A DNA stretch of 64,000 nt from Tubiluchus corallicola. Taxonomy: Eukaryota; Priapulida; Priapulimorpha; Priapulimorphida; Tubiluchidae. A program made the position numbers and the translations under genes. This document shows positions 20,401-33,000 of this stretch, piece after piece (the stretch's first letter is position 1; each line of letters starts with the position of its first letter). The DNA lies in the NCBI GenBank assembly GCA_030141605.1, contig JAQGDQ010000269.1:62001-126000 (forward strand), read 5' to 3'. The notes under the pieces are model-generated. The model saw only the letters and a list, made by a program, of their open reading frames with translations. It had not been told where the DNA came from and did not search any database.

Positions 20401-23400
20401 GCTCAGTTCATGATATACATTCATTGACAGGGATATTCTTCAGCATAGTCTGGTACATCGGTTATTTTTGGAATTCTTACTACATGCTAACACTGAGAAG
20501 CTTAGGTCAGAGGTCGTCGAGGTGTTACGCGACTGTGCAGTACACATGATGCATACGCACGATGGAAGCAGAGTGGCCAGGCATTGTGTTTGGCATGGAA
20601 CTGCAAAGGTTAGTCTGGCACTATAATAAATGATGCTTCAGATTTGTGATGTGTGATAGTCTTAAATTGTCTACACTGTAAATCTCAGTAGTTGTGATTT
20701 GATCCACCATTATTAAAGAGTAGTGTAAACTGAAAAAAGTTTGAACTGAAAGTTTGTGAATTCAGCTTCAAAGCCTTGTTTGTGAAGTGATTTTTTCCAC
20801 CATTCCAAGCGAATTATATAGGTTAGCAATTACGCATTGTTTAACCTAATTGATTACTGACGGGACTATTGAATTACATAATTGTAAGCGAAACTAACAC
20901 TGTCGATAAAAGCAACACTGCTTCCGGCTGGGTGCTGATAACTTGCTTTCAACATTTGCATTTAAAAATTATTGAATTTAATGTTTAATCAATGAATCTA
21001 TGAAGACTTGCTGCTTAAAAAATGACAAAAGCAGATGGTATTTTTCATTTGCTGATAAGATTTGCTGGGACACAGCTAGCTATGGTCGTCTTCTAAAGGG
21101 TTCTCACCATCTGGTACTCACCATCAAACAAAGCTGACATGTCGCTCCCAGGAGCCGATAAACAACTTTTTTACTAATGTAATTTATCTGCCTGGAAATG
21201 ATTGCATAAAGCATTCCTCGCACTCTTCGCAAACGCTTTCATCATACATTAATTTTACTGTTTACAGTAGTGTATACCGTACCATATGTATCGCATCAGT
21301 ATTTTCAGAAATTACTGCTAATTAATGCTTGGTTGTTTCAAATGCTGTTAGCTAAATTTTAAATTAGCTAACATTTCTGTTTGTTTCAAAATGGAGTCAG
21401 TTCATAATGTTTCTGTTTCCTGTCAGTCATTATGACCACATTATGCATGATCTGTGACTTTGTTTACAATGCTGCAATGTCTCTGCCTATTAAAACTATT
21501 TCTGAACAAACAATTGATCTTGTGTAACTTCAACTCCTTAATGAAATATGAAGATGTCCTTTCCAGTTTCTAAGCATTGATTTATGTCCAAAGTTGTAAT
21601 GGTGACAAATTTTACTCCGTGTCAAGTAACTCCAGTTGTTTTCAGGTATGTCATGAAACCTGCCCTCAGGCTGAGCCACTTTTATCTCGCCTTCGCCTGT
21701 CTTTAATATTTTTACTCATGATATATTTTAGCGACATTTGCATAGCTTAAGCAAACTTATTGCCAATTCTTTAAATAAAGTAGAATAATTATATGTATCT
21801 TTTGTTTGTCAATAAAAATATTATTTAACAAATATCACTATTTTACTAGATATTTACTAAAAATAATGATATATCTTAAACAATATTTTTATTGACAAAA
21901 AAGAGATATACGTAGTTAATCTACTTTATTCAAAGAATTGACAACAATTTTACTTTAAGCTAAGTAAATGTCACCATGTACTATTTAAATTATCAATTCT
22001 AGCTTAGAGAACTTTGTTGAGAAACTGTTGTGCTCCCCCAAGAAAAAAGAAATTAGGTTCTTTTTTGGAAAACACGGGGAGTAAACAACGTATAAAAATA
22101 TACACAATAGAAAGTTAACACAATAGAATATTAATACAAAATTTATTAATGCGTTTCTTTTCATTTTTTTATCGTGCCTTTCAGGATCGAAAGTTACTTA
22201 TAAAAAGCATGAAGTCGCACGTACATCGGATATGCACAGACGAATACGCGCATTTAGTTTTATTATCTCTCTACGACTCCATGGATGACACCAAACTTGT
22301 AGAGAAAATTATATTGTCAGTAAGTGTCAGCAGCACTGCTGAAGTGGCTGTAGCATAAAGTAAATTTGTCGTAGTCTGAATGTTTCAAAAATTAACTGTT
22401 GTAGAGGTGATTTTTCAGTAACGATTCATAGTGATTGTACTCATTTGATGAATAGGCAAGCTCTAATACAGTCAAAAAAGTACCTGCAAATAAAAATTGT
22501 ATGTTTATCCTGTAAAAATGTAATTAACTTTTCGAAAATAGAATTAAAATGTTGACAACAGGCAAAGTTGCGGCAGTGTATTTAAGCACTTCGCACTGGT
22601 AAAGTGTGTCGATTTGTTTTCCATAGAATTTCAGTCAAGAAAATCATGACTGTTAAGTCAATAAAAATTCTGATGCCAAAGATTTTTAAAATAATTATGG
22701 TCATAGTTTCATAGTTAACTGATTGTGTCAGTGAGGCTGAAATTTTATTAATTTTCCTGTGGTGGTTCATGGCACCTTATAGGTATGTGCATTTTCATGT
22801 GAGTAAAGTGTGCCTGCCTTAGGTTTGATACTTGTTCTGGGTGGTATCATCCACAAACTTTGGCGCTGCCTACCTCGTAGAGGTAGGATGTATATACTGT
22901 GAACTTGACTGAGACACCTTTACTGGTTCAGTGGCTCGTCTGAGAGGGATACATTTGATGATGAGCTGAGCACAATCTTTGAATGCTGCCACTCCACAAA
23001 TATCGCATTGAGTAGGGCCTGTCCTTCAATGTTGTATTCCGGCTTGCAGAGTACCAAAGTTTACATACGTAAAAGTAAACTGGCAAGTAAAGCATTTGCA
23101 ATGAAAATTTATAATGTCCTTCATCAACACTTTATTTTTGCTGTAAGTTTTTCTCGCATGTGTGAACTTTTTGTATTCGTTTGTTTATTTAGGAAATGTT
23201 CAAATCATTAAAAGACATTGCCTTGCATCCAGTTGGACGTAAAGTTGTGCTGTATTTATTGTCGCGAAGAGATCCACTGTTCTTTCATCCAGACGTTGTC
23301 CGAAATTTAGCCGAAGGTGACAGTATTAAGACGAGGTAAAACCTGTTTTATTATGTTATGTAATTATGGTTATAGATGGTTCAAAATTTGACAACTGTCA

Positions 23401-26400
23401 GAAAATGGCCCCATTATCTGTGATTTTCTGCATCTTTTTGCATTGTTATTAGTGTAAGTGAGCATTTTATACCATATGCCGTAAACTAGTGAAAAGGATG
23501 TGCAAAACTGTAGGGAGGTGAGCATACACTACCAGAATTTGAAATTAAATCGAATTTTTGGCTTTTGAGCTAATTGAATAAAATCTATTTTGAATTGAAA
23601 CCATTTTTTACATATTTCACAGTACACAGTATGCAGTTCACACCCCTAGAGTGAACAGAACAGCCATTTTAATGTTTTGGGGGTTCTCACAGTGTGCATT
23701 TCACCCCTAGTGAACAGAACAGCCATTTTATAGTTTTGGGGGTCCTCACAGTATGCAGTTCACCTCTAGTGAATGGCCGTTTTAAACATTTTTGGGGTCC
23801 TGAAAGTATGCAGTCCTGTTTATATATATATTGATAGTCATGCATTAATACTTGTGACATGGTCCTGCTGCGTATTTTTTCCTTGTGCTCTTGTACCCTT
23901 GCAAAGAAGTAAGAAAAAAATGTATCTAATGGTAACTGCTAAATAAGTCAAGGTTACTGGTATTTGTTACTTCTAATGTTATACTTTTTTCATATACTGT
24001 TTTTTTCTACATCTCTACTCATCTACATTTTTTCTCTAGAATTCTCCTATATTTTACATCGACTTTCATTTACTTTAGCTGTACTTATTCAAAAATTAGC
24101 ATTGTTTAAGTTTTTGCAAACATGTTGATAATTTGCTGCGTAATGATGTTAATCACTTTTCAGTAAAAAGGATGCTCACATTAGAGAAAGAGAACTGCGT
24201 GAAGCCATCTCACCTCCTGCACTTTCGCTAATAGAGGAGCACACAAAAGACATGGTGCTAAACAAGTCAGCTTGTTTACTATCTCTTGCTATTCTCCAGC
24301 ATGCCATTGGTAGGTTGAAAGTGTAAGATTAGTGAATTTTCATATGCAGCTCAACTATTCACTTCAGAATTTCATGTCACCAAGTGTAGTTTTACTGTAA
24401 GTTTTGCATTATATATAGCTGTTGTGGAGATCCATTAGAATTGAATAGAAAGTTGTAGAATGTTCTAGAGAATAGTAGAACAATCTTTTTACCTTGTGTA
24501 CATGCACTGCGAATGTTTATTGTAAGGATAGAAGCAATCGTAGATTCTAGAACCTTCTAGTTGGTACGCTGTGCTCGTAGTGGTTTTTAGATTGTTCTGG
24601 TGTTGTCCATTTGCTCTGATATATAGGGCGGAGCTGGCCGCTCATTATTATTCTCAGATTCACACATTCTCCCATTCCTGCTTCCAGTTTATCGTATGCA
24701 ATTTTTCTATCACTTGACTGTACATATTTTGAGTTCCTTCATACTTTGTGTTGTAGAATTCTCACACAACAAATCTGTTTGATTTGACAACATGTTTTCT
24801 TGTTTTCTCTACAAGCCGTCTGAGAGAAAGAAACACAACATAACAATAGCGCCACGTAAAACTTGAAAATCTGAACTCGCATGTTGATGACTTCTTATAT
24901 AAATGCCATGACGTAGCATAGCTATATTACTGTCAATGACAAAGCATTGCTGTTTTACTTAGTTGCTAATAAGCTATCTGCAGCAGTCTTAATTAGTTTA
25001 TAGAAGTTTCTAAAGGCCTACGTAACAGACATTGAAATTTTTTAACGCATTATTATGATTACACAAAAAATTCATAGTTATTATTAAACAAAAGAGACAA
25101 AAATTAAATAACTTATGTTTTTCTGGGGAATTACGAATGTATGCATTAACGTATAGATCACCACATCTTTGGCGCGAGTGAGCAAGAATGATGTAGGCGG
25201 TACAGAAAGTGTCTTTGGTTACCGATGTTTGTTTACCGATCTTTAGTGACCTCGTGACTGTACGCATAAACATCATTCGTCTCGCACAACGAAAATGGAC
25301 GTTCTTCAAATTTTGTACTGTTCATAACAAAGTGATAAAAAGTCAAAAGAAATAAGTTTTACAATGAGTTTACAATAAAATAAATTGAATATTCGTAATG
25401 AGAGTAGGATTTTGTTGTAAAAGCTTATATTATAGTGAGGATTTAGTTGGACTTTAATATTGTAAATAAGTCTCATATGTCTCTAATGAAAACTTTCATT
25501 ATGTTTTCAGGAGATCAAAGTAAAGCATTAACAGCCATTGCTATGTTATGTGCAGAACAGTTTGTCTCTAGTGGCAGTGTTGAAATGCATCATATAGTTG
25601 AACACGTTGCTGGACATTTACTATTGAAGAAACTCATTCAGTCTGATGAAATACGCAAGCAAAATAACCAACGTAAGTTATTTATTCATTTATTTACCAT
25701 TTATTTGTACATGCTTGGTGCAAACATTACAATCATGTCAGTGAATTAATGCAAAAAAATACAACATTAGCCTTATTAAAACACACTCATTATAACTTAC
25801 AAGATACAAAAAGAAGAATGGGCACGATTATTCTGAAGGAGAAGCCTCAAGAAGCCAATTCAAACCATGAGAAGTTTATATAAAGTGCTATAGCAAAAAA
25901 TTGATGGAGTAACTTTGGCAATTGCAATTTCGATTCTCCAACACCTAATAGAGAATAAAATTGTTAGTACATGGAAATCAGACAGTAGTTATATATTCAA
26001 GTATATTGGTCAGTTCTATGTTACTTAAAAAGCTGAAGTTGTTATTTTCATTGTTATCTAAAAGGCCTAATAAAAACTGTACGGTATTCATTTTAACAGT
26101 ATCAAGACTTTGTATTTGCATTTACTGATGTATTATAAATATTTTTAAAAGTTTGCTCATATCCAACATATCAGAACTAGAGTGGTTATACAAGTTTTTA
26201 ACAAACTGTAAATTAGATCCTAGAATGGAATAAACAGACAGGCTTAGCATTACGATCAGAGAAGCTGATGCCCTTGAGCAGTGTCACATTTGTCTTTTCT
26301 TTAAAAACAGAAAGGAAAGGGTACAGTCAAGCTTCTGACTTCTGCTAGGATCTTTGTCTGGTAGAGCAGGTACATGGAGTTTTCCATATACTTTCTCTGT

Positions 26401-28876
26401 ACACTTTCTTTTTTAGAATTTTCCTGTATTTTTACACCCACTTTTGTTTACTTTAACCATACACTTATTCAAAATTTAGCAATGTTTATGCTTTTGCAAA
26501 TGTGTTGATAACTTGTGGGTTTAATATGTTAATCACTTGCTCTGACACACAAAGTTTTAAGCTGCGTTATTTGACAGTATATATGATGACAGGTAGTTAT
26601 CGACTTGTGACCGCAGTCGGTTCTGACTGATTGGTTGTAAGATGAATTGGATGCAAGTCAGACCCATATATTAAAGCAGTCACTAAATGTAACACATCGA
26701 ATGTGCACACATGTTAAGTACGGTAGCGCCTACAGATGAATTTATCGAAGATAGCGATTTAAAATTAATTTGTTTAAAAAATAGAAGGAACATTGAATTA
26801 TAGTCAGTTTTGTAGAACCAATTAATTAAGTTGTGCTTGGGTCATAAAATCGAACAGTCGTAAGTCAATGTGTATTTGTAATTGACATACCCTTGTCGTA
26901 TTCAGTATTCATCCATTATTGGTCATTATTGTACTTGCTTAATCTTGTACATTATATTTTGCCAATCAAATGTTATTAGTATGTTTTTCCCTGCATGTTT
27001 CCTCCACTCGGCATTTTATTTTATCATATTTAGAACTAGTAATTTCAAGGTGAATTGTTGTATTCATATCACTCTGTTAAGCAAATAATAACATTGCCAT
27101 TCCACTTGTAATGTATAGAAAAGCAAAGCATTAGTACACATTATGCACTAGTGCTATTTCAGGCCCATGTGTTTTGGACATTTTGTGAGTATTATGGTGT
27201 ACATTGTGATATGGACGCAATCAGATGGTGTACATTGTGATATGGACACAATCAGTGCAAATTAATTGCCAAAACATATTATTTAATTATATTTTTTGTA
27301 ATTTAAAATTTTATTGAAATAGCTTATAATAAAGAGCCATTTTTGGAACATTGTTTTGATTATATGCTCTTATGTTTAAGTTAAAACGTTTTGAAAAAAT
27401 TTCACAACTTAGCTGCTTAATTCGAGATATTCTCAGCAAGAGTTTTTATTCCAGTTTCATTTGCCGAGTTGCTGTTGGAACACCTACCAGAGGGGGCACT
27501 GAAGTCATGGCTTACGTGTAACAGAGGAGCGTTCGTCGTCATAGCGTACGTCTTATTTGTAACACTTTTGCATCTGCTTATTGTAAACTGGAAAAAAGTT
27601 GTAGCTGAATTTTTGCAAACTGAGCTTTAAAACTGATATTTTTGCAAGTCCACTTTAAATGAATAATACACGTTTGATAGAAATTTCTGGTTTCATTTCA
27701 TTTCTTTCAATCACGTTTAACTAGTTACGGGTGAATGTATCTCAATATTTACAATCGTATATCTGCGAGTATCAGTCTCTGTTATCATTGCGCGGTTTTA
27801 AAATAAACCTTGAACAGTTGTGTGGCTAGAAGTTTATATAAACTTTTCCGAGAGCGTGCGGCTTTGCAACATGTGGCTGTTGTTTGTCGTCAACGTTTAT
27901 GTCTGCGAGCCTGCTTAGATTACCAAGTGTTATTCAAGTTAGCGAAGTTTGAGTAAGCATCGTGAGTCCAGTGCAAAAATTAACACATCGTCTATTCTTT
28001 TTAATGTATAAATAAACAATAGAATTTTATTTTTACTGTATACACAATGTTTTGAGATGAGATACATTGGTTCTTAAGGGTCTTGTAACACCTGAAACTT
28101 TTGAGCACATTGTGGCAATATTTTGGAAATGATATACTTGCAACATTGTAAGAGAAAAAACACTGTCACTGGCAGTTTGACTAACTGACTCACATTCTTA
28201 TGTACAATTTTGTGATATGATTTGTTATTATATTATTACAATGGCAATATGCCATTTATTTTAATCCGCTACCTCTATATTGTGATGTTTCATTCTATTA
28301 CGAAGCCATTGCATATCAGGTCTAAAACGAATAATATGGAATGGCCTCATTGATTCAGCAGGCAAATGGACGGGTGTATGTGCCATCTAAGTACCTGTTC
28401 TGTAGTTCAACTAGCATGGAAGATGCAAGATAAGTTACTGGCAGTCTTTTAGCATTAATTTCTCTGTTTCGACGTCCATCTTTCTACAAAATACTAGCTA
28501 AAACACATTTCTGTATCACGGCAAAATTCGGCATTTAACCAGGATCTCATGGCCTCCGGAAAGTCTGCGTTCGAACCGACCAGGAATAGTGTCTACCAAC
28601 CCCTGTTTGAAAACAGGCGTTAGAGTACTTTTTGTATACGTAATGCATAAATTGTGCTGTTCTTATATTATGGAATTTAAATGTATTATTGTATCATGAT
28701 AAACTTGAAAGTCTTCAACCTTTTTGACATTCAGAAAATTGTATTTTTTTAGGTTACTGGAGACAGAAAATGCTAAAGTGGTCGATGAGGTAAAACAACA
28801 TTTAAAAGGCAGTAAAAAGCTCTTGGCAAGGCAGGAAACCAAGGGAGCAAAAATACTTCTGGAAAAACTGAAGTGA
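11421..28876 (+). CDS. PUM3: Pumilio homolog 3 (Puf-A/Puf6 family), 15 exons
   Basis: Exons: 11421-11678, 11903-12008, 13638-13773, 15364-15439, 16475-16568, 16994-17106, 17942-18070, 18679-18785, 20431-20608, 22185-22319, 23193-23335, 24164-24309, 25511-25672, 27455-27545, 28753-28876. Every junction keeps frame and the sum is 665 codons plus TGA; human PUM3 is about 648. The first 130 or so residues are Lys/Glu-rich and basic, fitting nucleolar targeting. The rest matches the Puf-like repeats and C-terminal CPL region of PUM3, for example THDGSRVARHCVWHGTAKDR, EYAHLVLLSLYDSMDDTKLV, HPVGRKVVLYLLSRRDP and CNRGAFVVIA. Puf6/PUM3 proteins bind RNA with little sequence preference and act in nucleolar pre-rRNA processing for the large ribosomal subunit. 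It faces AK3 head-to-head. Its introns hold many repeats, listed separately. Confidence 0.96.
12514..12800. repeat. 30-bp minisatellite in PUM3 intron 2
   Basis: About nine and a half copies of a 30-base unit (core GCTAACCCCTGTAGGCCTGG, then TAAAATGATAT) are arranged head to tail with very few differences. It is unrelated in sequence to the 30-bp array in the ACE gene. Confidence 0.97.
13965..14250 (+). mobile_element. Probable tRNA-derived SINE with (ATT)n tail
   Basis: A tRNA-like head with a B-box-like GAGTTTGATACAGC is followed by a body that ends in AAATAAAGTT and a (GTT)/(ATT)n microsatellite tail. That is the usual layout of a SINE. It lies in PUM3 intron 3. Boundaries are approximate and no target duplication was identified. 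Confidence 0.45.
15819..16359. mobile_element. hAT-like non-autonomous element rich in GGAACTAGTTCC
   Basis: The left end CAAGGTTGCAAAAG and the right end, reading CAGGGTTGTAAAGC on the other strand, form imperfect terminal inverted repeats. The flanks CTAAAAGT and CTGAAATT match at 6 of 8 bases, as expected for an old hAT target duplication. The interior is a tandem array built from the words GGAACTAGTTCCAGTTC and CAGTTCCTCCATGA. It lies in PUM3 intron 4; a relative lies in intron 8. Confidence 0.6.
18890..19822. mobile_element. Second, diverged copy of the GGAACTAGTTCC element
   Basis: The left end (GGTTGGTAAAGTTCCTC, then AGGAACTAGTTCC) and the right end (TCAGGAAATTCATCCCATGA) match those of the element at 15819-16359. 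The interior is longer and more diverged. It lies in PUM3 intron 8; exact ends are uncertain. Confidence 0.45.
21711..21985. repeat. Inverted repeat made of two mobile-element fragments
   Basis: The left arm (about 21711-21830) and right arm (about 21875-21985) are inverted, imperfect copies of the same segment, containing TTGTCAATAAAAATATT and its complement. Both resemble the interior of the hAT MITE at 45810. Transcribed, the arms could form a long hairpin in PUM3 intron 9. Confidence 0.65.
23622..23815. repeat. Short tandem repeat, about 60 bp x 3
   Basis: Three diverged units share CAGTATGCAGTTCACCCCTA, GTGAACAGAACAGCCATTTT and TTTTGGGGGTCCT. The array lies in PUM3 intron 11. Confidence 0.8.
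24001..24163. repeat. Intronic segment at PUM3 exon 12 acceptor, copied near 26400
   Basis: This stretch up to the exon 12 acceptor is similar to about 26395-26545 in intron 13. Shared words include GAATTTTCCTGTATTTTACA-type sequence, ACTTATTCAAAAATTAGCA and TTGTTAATCACTT-like ends. Either one copy arose by local duplication or both are copies of one old repeat. Confidence 0.6.
24420..24845 (+). mobile_element. Solo LTR with heat-shock-element motifs
   Basis: The 426-base block begins TGTTGTGG and ends CATAACA, a TG...CA retroelement terminus with short inverted ends. It is flanked on both sides by the same 5-bp word ATAGC (24415-24419 and 24846-24850), a typical LTR target duplication. Inside are a perfect three-part heat-shock element TTCTAGAACCTTC (24545-24557), a second imperfect one (GAATGTTCTAGAG, from 24458) and a TATA-like TATATAG (24620-24626). 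No internal retroelement coding sequence adjoins it, so it is a solo LTR in PUM3 intron 12. Confidence 0.72.
25007..25466 (+). repeat. Interspersed repeat family A, copy 1
   Basis: About 420-460 bases beginning near GACATTGAAATTTTTTAACG and ending near GAGGATTTAGTTGGACTTTA. Copies 2 and 3 lie at about 54208-54607 and 57686-58108 in the same orientation. Conserved interior words are GCGCGAGTGA, GTTACCGATGTTTGTTTAC and GTGACCTCGTGACTGTAC. It ends about 45 bases upstream of PUM3 exon 13. The class is not recognised and no clear terminal repeats were found. Confidence 0.85.
26395..26545. repeat. Second copy of the PUM3 intron 11 segment
   Basis: Similar to 24001-24163, the stretch before exon 12, but here it lies within intron 13 with no exon attached. 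Confidence 0.6.
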
Positions 28877-29294
28877 AATAGAAGTGAACTTTCAGAAAAG
28901 TTGGAATGAATTAGAAATTTTTGGAAAGTTGGATTGAAGCATTTGCAAATGAACTGTTTTGACCAAAATATAAGCGAACTTTTAGAAAACAAAGTGAAAT
29001 AGAAATGAATTTTTGGAAACTCGAAAATGGACATGACATGAAAATGAAATTTCTGAAACGTTGAGGATTTTCTAAAGCCAACTGCTTCAGTGTGAACAGG
29101 GATGACAAACAATGTCACTGCAAATGAACTGTTGTGAGCAAAATACAAGCGAACTTTTAGAAAAACTGAAGTGAAATAGAATTGAATTTTTGGAAACTGT
29201 AAAATGGACACGGCATGAAAATGAAATTTCGGAAAAGTTGAAGTTTTTCTAAAGCCAATTGCTTCAGTGTGAACAGGGGTGATAAACACTGCCA
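28866..29294. repeat. 175-bp tandem repeat at the 3' end of PUM3
   Basis: Two units with a 175-base period (starting at 28945 and 29120) share GCAAATGAACTGTT, GCGAACTTTTAG, GTGAAATAGAA, TGAATTTTTGGAAACT and CTTCAGTGTGAACAGGG. A partial older unit runs back to the PUM3 stop codon: the bases that encode the last residues and stop (GAAAAACTGAAGTGAAATAG) recur inside the second full unit. The array forms the start of the PUM3 3' UTR. Confidence 0.85.
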
Positions 29295-30021
29295 GCTCAC
29301 ATCATTTTCATTCCATTTTCACAGCTTTCTTATGTAAGAAAATTTTAAAGCAAATAAAAAGTATCTGAAGTTCCACTAAAGCACAGTGGTAACAAGTTTT
29401 CAAAACTTTTATCTTTTCGTCAAACGAATTAGAGAGATTATATAAAAGAAATTTACAATCATTGTATATCGGATAGAATTAATTTAGAATTTAGAAAAAT
29501 AAAGTTTTTATATATCACCAAAATTAAAATCAAGTCCTGCATTTCTGTGCAACACATTGGATGTATTCAAGATGATATAATAGTGAACAATGTACATTAT
29601 GCTTAACACTTAATCAACGATGTAGGTAAACGATGATGATAAATTAATACTTACGCAACACAATCCTGTATTTACCTAATTATAATATCAAATATATATA
29701 AAACTCCATCAAACGAATTTAATATTGTGTCACAAATGCTATAAGCATGACTAAGTAAGCATTTACAAAAAGCAATTCCTATAATTACAAAGCCCAAGAG
29801 TTATATTAGTGTTTTAATGGATTCACTGTATGGCAACTAAAACAGTTGCAGTAAACCAATTTTTAATGCTTATTTTCTTTACTATACTGATCCTTGACAT
29901 GCAGCTTTTTAAAGGAGCTGTGACCTAATATTGGCAAGTGAAGTTGATTACTAAAGCAATACGGTTAGCTTCGAGAGTGCAATGGTACCCTGTTTCATTG
30001 TCGCTTATCCTAGAGAGTAGT
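28877..30021. other. 3' intergenic region between convergent genes
   Basis: Apart from the tandem repeat at its left end, this holds the 3' UTRs of PUM3 (plus) and of the FN3 membrane-protein gene (minus). A polyadenylation-type AATAAA lies at 29498-29503 on the PUM3 strand. I see no other gene. Confidence 0.6.
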
Positions 30022-33000
30022 CTAGATGTCATCGGGCAGGTACGCAAACTGATCAGTATCTTCACTGCAACGAAAAAACATTAACTGAAATAAAATTCAC
30101 TGTTGATGTTGTTAACTATGTGAGATGAACCAACAGGTCCCTTTGGAATGCTACTTGCATAGGGAATTATCTTAATAAATCAGACAGAGGCACCCCCATC
30201 CAGTTACTCATCAAATACAATATTGCCTTACTTTGGGAACTCATCACAAACATTAGCAAGTCCGATTGTTGTCAGCATTTTACTTAGATGTTGATTATGT
30301 TAGTACTTAATTCTTGAATATGCATTAACAGAGTTTAAACAATGTTATTAATTTTTTTACAAAATATTTGGATGTGAAACGAAAACAAAATAAAGCACTT
30401 TGAAAAATGCACGAAGGAACTAAAAAGTGCCAATTTTGAAAAATGCGCTTGGGGGAGCGGCTGCTCCCTGTGCACCCCAATTAGCTATGCCACTGTCTGT
30501 GCTTTGACAAGAGTACATACATGCAGAGAAGATGCAATTAACTACAGTGAGCTATAAAAAAAATTATTGCTTTGATTAAGAGCGAGTTTTACGGATTTTT
30601 AATCAGTCTTGTCAACATGGAATCGTAAAACTGTGTGAAAAAAGTAAAAACAGATCACAAAATATACTCACTCCATATTCCAGATATTTCGTCTGCGGTG
30701 CCTGTGAAACTTCCTGATAACCACAATAATTAGGACAGTTATGGTTATAAATGCTACCATACCACAAATAACACCTGCAATAATTACCACGAACTTATAT
30801 ATATACACACACACAACCTCAATTAACAGTAATGAGCATATTTAAAATAAACTACTTTAAAAATGCTAATTACAAATATCCTCCACGTATTAAATTTTTA
30901 ACTGCCATGGAAAAAATTAAACACAATCCAAGTTAAAATATGGGAGAGCTCTAATGAGACATGTCATCTTTAACATAAAAAACGTAATGGCCTTTATAAT
31001 CTCGATGGTTATATATTACATTATATGATTATTCGTTACACAACCACTTGCTCAGTGTTTATAAACTGCCAAATTTTGTAAACCTTACTCTAAGGTTAGC
31101 AGTATAGTCTATTCAGGTATGCTAATTTATTCTTTTTACTTTCTTAAATTAATTCACTTTATTCTGGCAACAGCAATTGCATAGTTTTGAGTTTTTTCGT
31201 ATGCAGTCATTTTTACTACTTCTCTAACTTATTATATTTCAAATCAATGATGTTTAGCTAGTATTTTTGCTTGTAATTTTCTTGTTTTACACTGGTACAT
31301 ACTGCTTTAACATTTTATCTACAATTTTCAGCTGATGATGCCAACTAGGGTGAAAGCTTCAGAAATAATATATAATTGTTAAGACTATAAATGGCATTAC
31401 ATTTTTTATGTTAATAATCCAGGTTCATTAGTTTTTAATATTTCTTGTACACTACTTAATATACAAATAAGCAACAAGACATGTTCCACAGCAGGAAGGG
31501 TTGCTACTTCAACATACGTGATAAATTTAGGTAGATGACGCTGAGCTAAACACGGGCCTCTGTAAAGTTTTTGCTCTCCATTCTCACAAACACTAGCATT
31601 TTCCTATCATTAAGTAGCTTTAGTATTACCTGCTACTTGTGCAAATAGGGCTAATGCAATTCACTTTCTGAAACAACTAGTGTCCTGTACAACCAGGTTT
31701 AGCAATCAACAGGAAAGAATTGTACTTCAAAGACAATTCACTGAAATGTGTCTGACCATAAAATTACCTAAAGCAACGTCTCCAGCGTGACCTCGCGATT
31801 CTGCTATCTTAATGTCCGACACGCTCTCACCATTAGCAGTAGAATTTAAGTGGCTGGAATAATCACGAACCTTATCTACAAACAATCACACTTGTGTTAG
31901 GGATAAATAATAAGAATTAACATCAGGAGTGAAATGGTTTTAAGAGTGGTATGCTGCAAAAATCATTACATTTTCATTACTTAAAACCTTGGTGGTTGTA
32001 ATCAGCATCTAAAATGTTGGTTATAGCTACAAATGGTAAGGGATTTTTTACAAATTATCAATCACAAATGCAGGTTGTATTTAAACAGCATTATATCCAG
32101 TGGCGGCTCATACCTAAATTTAACGGGGGTGCTGGTTCAGAAAATTTTTAGCCATTGTTTTTTTTGCTTACTAATAGCCTAAATTGTTGCAGTTCAAGCT
32201 TGCTCCATTAATGGTAAGCACGTGGCAAATGACAACAAACTGTGTGAGTGACAGTACTTTCTCTACCTGGGCTGAGACGTGCGCATGGCCGCATGCGCAC
32301 AACAGCCAAACACCGCACTGCTGGAGCGTACTGTGCTGGGCTGTGAAGCAAACAGTACTACGATCACGTACCATGGTTCCGTACAAGTATAAAGAACTAA
32401 AAAAAGACTTATTATTTTGAATATTATTGATAATATCGAGTGAAAATTGGGGGTGCTGCAGTTCTACAGTACCTATACACGAGCCGCCACTGATTATATC
32501 ATTATAATTACATGTTGAATTACAGTCACATTTCAATAGCTGTGCTTGCATATTGTATATGATTTTCACCTTTCAAGAGATAGAAATAATGTAGCACATT
32601 CTTTAAATAGAAATTTCTCTTAAATAGAAATCGGTCCTGTAATTGCCGTTTCTTGGAAGCTGACAATCATATACATGTACAAATAAAGCACATCTCAAAT
32701 AATTTCATGTCAGAAAAAAGTGTGTATCATTACATTAAAATCATGGCATTTCATTGTTGCATTTTATTTCATTGCATTAAGATAAAGTTTGTTTTGAATG
32801 TCATTATTTTTAAAATTTAAATAAAATATCAACTCACGAAACTAAGTTTGACGCCACCAATAAGTAAGTAAATTTGTACACTTGGGAATCAGATTGCCAT
32901 GTGGTTCAAGTCACAAAACAAACCACATGGCAATTTCGTTGCTTAGTGCATAATTAATGCAAATTTTGGTGCCATCAAACTCGTTTCATAAGTCTACTGG

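Noticed and set aside
28663-29289. 208-codon minus-strand open frame
   Set aside because: It is antisense to the last PUM3 exon and the 175-bp tandem repeat; its internal protein repeats follow the DNA repeat and no domain is visible.
30440-30495. Possible hAT end (AGCTATGCCACTG)
   Set aside because: Only one terminus was found; no partner end or 8-bp duplication could be located.
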